Below are positions 1 through 6,487 of a stretch of DNA of 9,552 nt, piece by piece (position 1 is the first letter of the stretch; each line of letters begins with the position of its first letter). Under the pieces are notes generated by a model. The model worked only from the letters and a program-made list of their open reading frames with translations, was not told the DNA's origin and did not search any database. A program made the position numbers and the translations under genes. Source of the stretch: an uncultured Porphyromonadaceae bacterium (GTDB lineage Bacteria; Bacteroidota; Bacteroidia; Bacteroidales; Muribaculaceae); the NCBI GenBank assembly GCA_947178685.1, contig CAMWZE010000036.1:1-9552 (forward strand), written 5' to 3'.

Positions 1-2
1 TC

Positions 3-34
3 TAAAAACGGGGTAAAAATCGCCACAAAAACGG
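3..34 (+). repeat. Three helically phased A-tract direct repeats upstream of the susC promoter
   Basis: Three near-identical 9-mers, TAAAAACGG (3-11), TAAAAATCG (14-22) and CAAAAACGG (26-34), start 11 and 12 bp apart, close to one helical turn. They end about 20 bp before the TAnnTTTG element at 55-62, where a -33 element would normally sit. They could be direct-repeat sites for an activator or an intrinsically bent segment. The repeats are read directly; the role is inferred. The array may continue beyond the left edge of the window. Confidence 0.4.
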
Positions 35-54
35 TGTGAAGAAAAATTAATTCT

Positions 55-62
55 TATTTTTG
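55..62 (+). promoter_or_regulatory. Candidate promoter -7 element for the sus operon
   Basis: TATTTTTG matches the Bacteroidetes primary-sigma -7 consensus TAnnTTTG exactly. No TTTG or TTG lies about 19-20 bp upstream; that stretch reads CGGTGTG. This suggests a promoter that needs an activator, as expected for a substrate-induced polysaccharide utilisation operon. Transcription would start near 66-70, giving a leader of about 260 nt. Confidence 0.5.
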
Positions 63-100
63 CGATGATTTTAGCGGCATAAAACCTGAAAAACTCTCCT

Positions 101-186
101 TAAAAAGACTAAAGTCGTTAAAAATCAAGAAAAGAGATGACAGTTGTCATTAAAAGAAGCTTAACTAAAGATACGTAAAAAGACTA
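101..186 (+). repeat. 11-bp direct repeat pair in the susC leader
   Basis: TAAAAAGACTA occurs exactly at 101-111 and again at 176-186, 75 bp apart (about seven helical turns). AGACT recurs at 223-227 and AGACC at 261-265. These could be regulator half-sites or RNA elements. AT-richness makes chance repeats more likely, so the evidence is modest. Confidence 0.3.
137..150. promoter_or_regulatory. Inverted repeat, possible operator (6-2-6)
   Basis: ATGACA-GT-TGTCAT has perfect 6-bp arms around a 2-bp centre. A 2-nt RNA loop is unfavourable, so a DNA site for a dimeric regulator is more plausible than an RNA hairpin. It lies about 70-80 bp downstream of the predicted transcription start. It also overlaps the start of the 13-codon mini-frame (137-178). 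Confidence 0.3.
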
Positions 187-220
187 CCTCCAGCGTTGTA
201 GGAACCTCTGAAGTGAGATA

Positions 221-253
221 ATAGACTCGCCACGAGTAATCTATCCGGTAGAT
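221..253 (+). promoter_or_regulatory. Overlapping small hairpins in the susC leader
   Basis: ACTCG (225-229) pairs with CGAGT (233-237) around CCA. This stem can be extended by ATAG (221-224) with CTAT (241-244) across a 3-nt bulge. The alternative stem ATCTA (239-243) with TAGAT (249-253) uses the same 241-243 bases, so the extended form and the second hairpin exclude each other. CTACC (184-188) can also pair with GGTAG (247-251). The pairings are visible; a switching role is speculation. Confidence 0.3.
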
Positions 254-331
254 GCTGAGTAGACCATAAGATTTTGCTTGATTTAACCTGAAATTATACA
301 ACTCAATTAATAACAACTAAATTATTCTTGC

Positions 332-3300
332 ATGAAAAACATCTGTTTTCATCTGAACAGGAAGTTGTGGCTGACCATAGTAATGGTTTTGGGCCTCTCA
401 CTTCCGGGTTTCGCACAGAAAATCACCGTACACGGCTATGTGGACGATGAGACCGGCGAGCCACTGATTGGTGCAACCGTAATGGAGAAGGGAACCTCCA
501 ACGGTACAGCCACAGACATCGATGGCAATTTCACGCTCAATGTGGATCCGAAAGCAATCCTCGTGGTTAGCTATATCGGTTATGATCCTCAGGAGGTGGC
601 GGTAGACGGTCGTACCGAGATAAAGATTACTCTTGGTCAGAACGCTACAATGCTTCAAGAGACTGTGGTGATCGGTTATGGTACGGTTAAGAAGTCAGAT
701 GCTACCGGCTCAGTGTCTGTGATTACACCTGACGATATCGATGCCGGTATCTCGACATCAGCACAGGATCTTCTTGTAGGTGCCAGCCCCGGTGTGGTAG
801 TTACTACTTCGGGTGGAGATCCCTCCGGAAACGCAAGTATCCGTATCCGTGGTGGCTCCTCACTTTCAGCTTCAAATGACCCTCTTATTGTGATTGACGG
901 TGTGCCGCAGACCAATCAGTCTAATGCAGGTGGCACCAATGCTCTCACCATGCTTAATCCGCAGAACATCGAGAGCATGACTATCCTCAAGGACGCTTCG
1001 GCAACCGCTATCTACGGTAGCCGTGCATCTAACGGTGTGATTATCATAACCACTAAGAAAGGCAAGAGTGGCCGTCCTCAGGTGAATTTTGCAGCCAACT
1101 TCCATGTGAACACAGCACGCAAGACTCTCAAGATGATGGGCGCACAGGAATATGTGAGCCTTATTGAGGAATATGGTAACGACCGCGCTAAACAGATGCT
1201 TTATTCCAATCCGGTGAATCCGACGCTTGGCACTGAGGCAGGATCAGCCTATAACCTTTATGACACCAACTGGCAGAAAGAGGTATTGCGTACCGCATTC
1301 TCCCACGACTACTCGCTCAGCATCGGTGGCGGTGTGGGTTTCCTTCCCTACCGGGTTAACGCATCATACACCAAGAATGAGGGTATCATTAAAACCTCAT
1401 CTATGGAGCGTACTACAGTTGGTTTCAACCTAAGTCCCAAGTTCTTCCAGGATCATCTTTCGGTAAATGCCAATGTGCAGGGTTCGTATGTGAAAACCGG
1501 AAATGCAGCCGGAGTTATGGGAGCCGCTATCGGTATGGCTCCTGTATATCCCGTATACAGCAACTATCAGATGGCCTCAAACGATATGCCCAAGGCATAC
1601 AACGGCTTCTTCAATATTCTTCAGACTACAGGCAGTCCGGAGGAGAATGCATCACAGAATCCTCTCCAGCTTCTCAAGGATCAGGCTACTATCGGAAAGA
1701 CCTACAGCTCTACCGGCAATCTTGCTCTTGATTATTCCTTACATTGCCTTCCCGAGCTTCACTTCAACCTTAACCTTGGTTATCAGGTATCGAAGAACCA
1801 CTCTACCACAGATGTGGATCCCAATTCAATCATGGCATGGAGAAGCAACTACAAGGATGGCGCGGGTTCACACTATCGTTGGTATGAGCTCCAGCGCAAC
1901 ACCAACCTCTCTTTCTTCATCAACTATAAGAAAGAGTTCGAGGCCATCAAGTCAAATGTTGATGTTACACTCGGCTATGACTGGCAACGTTTCGACTGGC
2001 ACGGGCGTTCAGAAACTAAGATCAATACGCTTGGCTATAACATGAGCTATACAGGTGGTGTATTCTCAATTAATACAGATCCGGCTACTGAATCACATGT
2101 GGGCCATGCATATGAGAATGCGCCTATGAGCCGTTGGGGCAATATCTATCAGCTTGTATCTTTCTTCGGCCGTGTGAATTATATTTTCGACGACACATAT
2201 CTGCTCACCTTTACACTCCGTGATGACGGTTCGTCACGTTTCTCGAAGAACAACCGTTGGGGTCTCTTCCCCGCCCTTGCCCTTGGCTGGAAAATCAACA
2301 ACATGCCATTCATGGAGAGTGCCAACAGCTATATGAACGACTTCAAGCTTCGCCTTGGCTGGGGTCAGACAGGCCAGCAGGATCTGTCAGGTGTCTATTT
2401 CCCCTATATGCCTATATATACAGATTCATATCAGCAAGGCTTCCAATATCTTGATCCTAACGGTTCTGGTCAGTGGATTAATCCGCTCTATCCCCAGTCG
2501 TTTAACGCCGACTTGAAGTGGGAGACAACCACTACATGGAACGTCGGACTTGATATGGCATTCCTCAACAATCGTATCACTCTTGCTGCAGACTGGTATT
2601 TGCGCAAAACCACCGATCTCCTCTCTTATGTTCCAACCGCTGCTACCAACACCGCCAACTACAAATGGCGCAACATCGGTTCGATGGAGAATATTGGTGT
2701 GGAGGTAACAGTCGGAGCCAAACCGGTGGTGACGGAGGATTTCACATGGAATACCGCTGTAAATGTTGCATGGAACAAGAATAAGATTACAAAACTACAG
2801 GGCTCAGGTGCCAATTCAGCAATCTCCGCTATAGGTCTTCCTTCCGGTACCGGCGGTGACCTGGGATGGCATATCGTGGGACAGCCGGCTTTCACATTCA
2901 TGGTGTTTGAGCAGGTTTACGATGATAACGGAGATCCTATCGAGGGTCAGTATGTTGACCAGAACAGAGACGGAATCATCGATGATAATGACAAGATCAT
3001 GTATCATTCAAGAGATCCGAAGGTGACATTGACATGGAACAATAACTTCTCATGGAAGAACTGGGATCTGGGTATCTCACTGCGTGCAAATATCGGCAAC
3101 TATGTCTACAATAATCTCAATTACGAGAACTCCAGAATCTACAATGTCTCAGCCGCACAGTATCAGCTCGGCAATCTGCTCTCCGGTCGTCCGCTCTTCA
3201 AGAATGCGTCAAGTGCTCAGCAGCTCCCGCTATCAAGCTACTTTGTAGAGAATGCCAGCTTCTTGCGTTGTGATAACATCACTCTTGGATATACATTCCG

Positions 3301-3466
3301 TGATCTGTTCGACGGCAACATGACACTTCGTCTTTTCGCGGCAGTTCAGAATCCATTCGTGATCACCAAGTTCACAGGTATTGATCCTGAGGAATTCGGA
3401 GGCGTACAGAGCGATCCATATCCGCGCCCGATCACCACATCACTTGGTATCGTGGCCACCTTCTAA
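332..3466 (+). CDS. susC: SusC/RagA-family TonB-dependent outer-membrane glycan transporter
   Basis: This 1044-residue protein should form the 22-strand barrel that imports oligosaccharides using TonB energy, with SusD as its lid. A signal peptide covers residues 1-29 (cleavage after GFAQ). A carboxypeptidase-regulatory-like domain spans about 31-105 (DDETGEPLIGATV near 38-50, TDIDGNFTL at 61-69). A TonB-box-like stretch, ETVVIGYGT, is at 110-118. The plug runs to about 245, with the family signatures RIRGG (171-175), VIDGVP (187-192) and LKDASATAIYGSRASNGV (219-236). The barrel fills the rest. It includes an Asp-rich DQNRDGIIDDND loop at 876-887, common in this family, and ends in aromatic F1044 as expected for BAM-assembled barrels. 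There is no extra N-terminal STN signalling domain, so control through an ECF sigma/anti-sigma pair is unlikely. It is the first gene of the operon, 30 nt before susD. The alpha-glucan substrate is inferred from its neighbours. Confidence 0.96.
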   Translation: MKNICFHLNRKLWLTIVMVLGLSLPGFAQKITVHGYVDDETGEPLIGATVMEKGTSNGTATDIDGNFTLNVDPKAILVVSYIGYDPQEVAVDGRTEIKITLGQNATMLQETVVIGYGTVKKSDATGSVSVITPDDIDAGISTSAQDLLVGASPGVVVTTSGGDPSGNASIRIRGGSSLSASNDPLIVIDGVPQTNQSNAGGTNALTMLNPQNIESMTILKDASATAIYGSRASNGVIIITTKKGKSGRPQVNFAANFHVNTARKTLKMMGAQEYVSLIEEYGNDRAKQMLYSNPVNPTLGTEAGSAYNLYDTNWQKEVLRTAFSHDYSLSIGGGVGFLPYRVNASYTKNEGIIKTSSMERTTVGFNLSPKFFQDHLSVNANVQGSYVKTGNAAGVMGAAIGMAPVYPVYSNYQMASNDMPKAYNGFFNILQTTGSPEENASQNPLQLLKDQATIGKTYSSTGNLALDYSLHCLPELHFNLNLGYQVSKNHSTTDVDPNSIMAWRSNYKDGAGSHYRWYELQRNTNLSFFINYKKEFEAIKSNVDVTLGYDWQRFDWHGRSETKINTLGYNMSYTGGVFSINTDPATESHVGHAYENAPMSRWGNIYQLVSFFGRVNYIFDDTYLLTFTLRDDGSSRFSKNNRWGLFPALALGWKINNMPFMESANSYMNDFKLRLGWGQTGQQDLSGVYFPYMPIYTDSYQQGFQYLDPNGSGQWINPLYPQSFNADLKWETTTTWNVGLDMAFLNNRITLAADWYLRKTTDLLSYVPTAATNTANYKWRNIGSMENIGVEVTVGAKPVVTEDFTWNTAVNVAWNKNKITKLQGSGANSAISAIGLPSGTGGDLGWHIVGQPAFTFMVFEQVYDDNGDPIEGQYVDQNRDGIIDDNDKIMYHSRDPKVTLTWNNNFSWKNWDLGISLRANIGNYVYNNLNYENSRIYNVSAAQYQLGNLLSGRPLFKNASSAQQLPLSSYFVENASFLRCDNITLGYTFRDLFDGNMTLRLFAAVQNPFVITKFTGIDPEEFGGVQSDPYPRPITTSLGIVATF

Positions 3467-3496
3467 TCTTCTTTCATCCAAAGACAGAATATTCAT

Positions 3497-5371
3497 ATGA
3501 AAAATCTCAAAAATATATTTCTTAGCTTAGGTATCGCGGCATCCGCTCTCGGTCTCACCTCCTGTGTCGGTGACCTTGATCTTCAACCCCGTGATCCGAG
3601 CGAAAACACAGATGTATCCGGAGATATCGATCGTGTGTTTGCCGATATCTACCTGCAATTCTCCACCTATGGTGCCAACGGCAGCTCACCCGTCAGCGGT
3701 TTCGACGGAGGTATGGCCGCTTTTCAGCGAGCCATGTTCATAGCAGAGGAGATTCCTACCGACGAGGCATCATGGCTCTGGGACCCTGCAGACTATGGCA
3801 CGATGAACTATGGTCTCTTCAACGCCAATCAAGGAGCTCTTTATGGCTTCTATTCGCGTCTGATGATTAATATCACGCTTTGCAACCAGTTTATAAACGG
3901 TGTGAACAGTGGTCAGTTTGCTAATGTGGATTCATCTAAGACCGAGGAGTATGTTCGTCAGGCCACAACCCTCTGGGGTGCCTGCTACTACTATATGTTG
4001 TCGTTCTACGACAAGATTCCGTATGCAGACGAAACCACTCCGGTAGGGTCAGTGCCCCCGCAGTTGTCTCGCAAAGAGGTATATGATCTTGTAACAACCA
4101 AGCTTGAGGACGTTGTGGCATCTTATGGTTCCAATCAGACTCCTCATTATGGTTTCGTTGGTCTTGATGTGGCTGAAGCAATCCTTGCGAAAATATATCT
4201 CAATGCAGAGGCTTTTACAGGCGTGGCTGATTATACCAAATGCTACAACCATTGTAAGAATATCATTGACCGCCTTGGAAAGGGTGGCTACTACGGCAAC
4301 GGCCTTGCCCGCAGCTATAATGCACTATTTGGCGCAAACAATGACAAATATGTGCTCGGAAACAACGGGAGCGAGGTGAACGAGATTATCTGGAGCATCG
4401 TGGGCGACAATGTGAAACTCACCGGCTTCTCAGGTGCCAACTTCCTTATGGCTGGCTGGATTGGTACAAATGGAGTAAGCGAAACCATGTATAAGCCAAC
4501 TCAAGATGCAAGTCTTAACGGCCAATATGAGGATACTGCTGACGGTAGGATAGTGTATAAGTATTATGCCACTCAGGCAGAATATGATGATGCTCTCAAA
4601 AACTATAACAAGGATGATGTCAAGACATGGCAGAAGATCGTGTCGGAGGTGGTAAACGATGTGCCTTACTCATTTGATCCTTCACAAGTAGGCTATGTGG
4701 CTCAGGATTGGTATAACTACGGCAATGGCTGGAAGTGTATGGTTGCACGTAAGTCGTTTGTGAGAAAGTTTGAGTGGGACGATGTGGCAATGTCGAAAAG
4801 CTCAGACGTGCGTGTAAGTCTCTGGCAAACCTCAGCCCACGGATTCACTGTGGAGAATGTGTCGCTTGTAGGTGATGACTGGGGTAAGAACGGCTATCTG
4901 ACACCGAAATACTCTAATTGGGCGTATAATGAAGATGGCACAATCGATGAGGGCGCATCTCCAACCAACATCAGCAATGCATCGGGCGACTATGCTGCGA
5001 TACGTCTTGCCGAGATTTACCTTACGGCAGCTGAGGCGATTCTGAATGGTGGCGGAGGTTCCCAGACAGACGCTTTACAGTATGTGAACTGGATTCGTCA
5101 ACGTGCCTATGGCGACGCTCCCGAAGATGAATCGCATTTCTGGACATCCCTTTCAATGTCAGACCTGCAGAACGAGCGTTGTCGAGAGCTTTATCAAGAG
5201 AATGTGCGACGTACAGACCTCATCCGTTGGAATCTTTGGACCACAGGTTACACATGGGAGTGGAAAGGTGGCCAACAGAGTGGCACAAATCTCCCCGAGT
5301 ATACCAAGCTGTACCCGATTCCGACCCGTGTGATGAGTGCATCCAGCTTCCAGCAGACCACCGGCTATTAA
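3497..5371 (+). CDS. susD: SusD/RagB-family starch-binding surface lipoprotein
   Basis: This 624-residue surface lipoprotein should bind the glycan and cap the SusC barrel. A type II signal peptide ends in lipobox LTSC with lipidated C23, followed by VGDLDLQP, the usual SusD start. Family features include EIPTDEASW at 85-93, an N-terminal helical (TPR-like) region, EIIWSI at 296-301, AAIRLAEIYLTAAEA at 500-514, and the C-terminal NERCRELYQENVRRTDLIRW stretch at 559-578. The ending, a WEWKGG motif (587-592) then LYPIP, resembles starch-type SusD proteins. It is some 70 residues longer than B. thetaiotaomicron SusD (551, from memory). The extra length probably lies in the Tyr/Trp/Asp-rich region of about 330-480. 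The starch-binding aromatic residues could not be assigned without an alignment. It sits 30 nt after susC and 21 nt before susE. Confidence 0.95.
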   Translation: MKNLKNIFLSLGIAASALGLTSCVGDLDLQPRDPSENTDVSGDIDRVFADIYLQFSTYGANGSSPVSGFDGGMAAFQRAMFIAEEIPTDEASWLWDPADYGTMNYGLFNANQGALYGFYSRLMINITLCNQFINGVNSGQFANVDSSKTEEYVRQATTLWGACYYYMLSFYDKIPYADETTPVGSVPPQLSRKEVYDLVTTKLEDVVASYGSNQTPHYGFVGLDVAEAILAKIYLNAEAFTGVADYTKCYNHCKNIIDRLGKGGYYGNGLARSYNALFGANNDKYVLGNNGSEVNEIIWSIVGDNVKLTGFSGANFLMAGWIGTNGVSETMYKPTQDASLNGQYEDTADGRIVYKYYATQAEYDDALKNYNKDDVKTWQKIVSEVVNDVPYSFDPSQVGYVAQDWYNYGNGWKCMVARKSFVRKFEWDDVAMSKSSDVRVSLWQTSAHGFTVENVSLVGDDWGKNGYLTPKYSNWAYNEDGTIDEGASPTNISNASGDYAAIRLAEIYLTAAEAILNGGGGSQTDALQYVNWIRQRAYGDAPEDESHFWTSLSMSDLQNERCRELYQENVRRTDLIRWNLWTTGYTWEWKGGQQSGTNLPEYTKLYPIPTRVMSASSFQQTTGY

Positions 5372-5392
5372 TCAAAATCAATTGAGAGAAAA

Positions 5393-6412
5393 ATGAAAAA
5401 GATATCAATAATACTGGCTATGGTTGCCATGGTGCTCGGCATCTCATCGTGTAAGCAGGAGGATGAGCCGAAATATCATGCGCCTACAACCTTCAAAATA
5501 AATGAACCGGCCCTTAAGAATCAGGCATTCCGCACCTCAATGGAGATGACAGATCCGGCCACTTTCAATCTCTTCTGCTCACAGCCAGACTATGGCTATT
5601 CCGCGATATGCTCATATTCAGCTCTTGTCTCCCTTGATCCGGACGCACCGGTTGAGAACTGGATTTCGTTGCCCAATGAGAATGCCTCCTCTGCTTCCAT
5701 GGCCATCAAGACTTTTGAGTTGGGTGTGGCCCTGAATACGCTTCTGAATGTTGAGGATTATGCCGATTTCGAGGCTCGTGGCCTTTATAATCAGGAGTTC
5801 AAATGTTATTTCAAGGCAGTATGCGAGATACCCTCAATTGAGGGGTCGCGTATAGTGAGCTCGAATACCGTAAGCTATGATAAGGTGATGATCAATTATG
5901 CTGAGAAGAAACCGGCGTGGATCTATATCTGTGGAGACGTTGAGAATATCAACACCGGCGTTGCCAACGGATTCACCGCCCCGAGTGCAGCTAATCTCGA
6001 GACTTATATGACCTACTTCTCAATCTACGAGCCGAACGACATGATCGGAGAGAAGTTGTTTGTGGGTAGCTTCAATATAACTCCAAAAGCCGATGCGGTA
6101 AATCCGGACACTTCAGATCCCTCAAATGTAGACCAGTGTGCCCAGTTCCGTTTCTTCACAGAACTTCTCGGATGGACAGCCGATGCCTCTTTGGGCTCAC
6201 ATGAAGACGACTTCTATTGCCTTAATACCACCGACAAGTGGATAACCGGTTTCTCAGGAAGCGTCGTAGAGAAGGGTCTCGGCAACTGGGGTGTATTCGT
6301 GACAGAGAAGACTCCAATCACTATAGTTGTAGACCTTGTAAATCTCAAGATATTCTATAAGGAAGGCCTCCACGAAGTTTCATTCGTGGGTCGTGATCCC
6401 GAGTTCAATTGA
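5393..6412 (+). CDS. susE: SusE-like outer-membrane starch-binding lipoprotein
   Basis: This 339-residue lipoprotein has a type II signal peptide ending in ISSC (C20). It is followed by acidic KQEDEP, which fits a Bacteroidetes surface-export signal. Residues about 33-165 form the SusE N-terminal Ig-like domain (TFKINEPA at 33-40, CSQPDYGYS at 62-70, ALVSLDPD at 77-84). Residues about 173-330 look like one carbohydrate-binding beta-sandwich: WIYICGDV at 176-183, FRFFTELLGW at 252-261, SLGSHEDDF at 266-274, and a final strand LKIFYKEG at 318-325. B. thetaiotaomicron SusE (387 residues, from memory) has two such modules, so this one is probably a one-module version. Paired aromatics W176, W261, W283 and W299 are candidates for glucan stacking. 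It starts 21 nt after susD with no promoter between, so it is co-transcribed. Binding of starch is inferred from the family. Confidence 0.82.
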   Translation: MKKISIILAMVAMVLGISSCKQEDEPKYHAPTTFKINEPALKNQAFRTSMEMTDPATFNLFCSQPDYGYSAICSYSALVSLDPDAPVENWISLPNENASSASMAIKTFELGVALNTLLNVEDYADFEARGLYNQEFKCYFKAVCEIPSIEGSRIVSSNTVSYDKVMINYAEKKPAWIYICGDVENINTGVANGFTAPSAANLETYMTYFSIYEPNDMIGEKLFVGSFNITPKADAVNPDTSDPSNVDQCAQFRFFTELLGWTADASLGSHEDDFYCLNTTDKWITGFSGSVVEKGLGNWGVFVTEKTPITIVVDLVNLKIFYKEGLHEVSFVGRDPEFN

Positions 6413-6422
6413 AAATCCGACA

Positions 6423-6458
6423 CAGGCGGGGAGCGGATTGAATCCACTCCCTTGCCTG
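6423..6458 (+). terminator. Intercistronic hairpin between susE and susF genes
   Basis: CAGGC (6423-6427) pairs with GCCTG (6454-6458), and GGGAG (6429-6433) with CTCCC (6447-6451). After one mismatch, GGA (6435-6437) pairs with TCC (6443-6445). The stem is GC-rich. The following AGCCGACTAATTAAAAAG has no T-run, so full intrinsic termination is doubtful. It starts 11 nt after the susE stop and ends 29 nt before the susF start. It may be a partial terminator, a processing site, or a 3'-end stabiliser that sets different levels of SusF and the upstream proteins. Confidence 0.5.
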
Positions 6459-6487
6459 AGCCGACTAATTAAAAAGTTGTAACGACA

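Larger units (their letters stand above)
63..331 (+). promoter_or_regulatory. Long 5' leader of the sus operon
   Basis: This is about 270 nt without a convincing gene. It holds a 6-2-6 inverted repeat at 137-150, an exact 11-bp direct repeat at 101-111 and 176-186, and a less AT-rich segment (about 181-266) with small hairpins. The segment before the start codon (270-331) is AT-rich with no Shine-Dalgarno, as is usual in Bacteroidales. A 13-codon ATG-to-TAA frame occupies 137-178. A second imperfect -7-like string (ATTTTG, 271-276) was considered weak. Known PUL leaders can be targets of antisense or trans-acting sRNAs; nothing here proves that. Confidence 0.35.

Noticed and set aside
267..276. 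Second promoter candidate close to susC (TAAGATTTTG)
   Set aside because: TA is two bases too far from TTTG for the TAnnTTTG spacing, and no -33 element precedes it.
876..915. Start regions of several - strand frames over the susC plug
   Set aside because: The plug signatures on the + strand are unmistakable, and the antisense products resemble nothing.
1503..2045. 180-codon + strand open frame inside susC
   Set aside because: It lies in another frame of a clear SusC coding region, its product is Ser/Arg/Thr-rich with no domain, and it has no start context. It is a shadow frame.
2957..2993. DQNRDGIIDDND resembling a dockerin or EF-hand
   Set aside because: The single Asp-rich loop is a usual feature of SusC barrels, not a dockerin pair.
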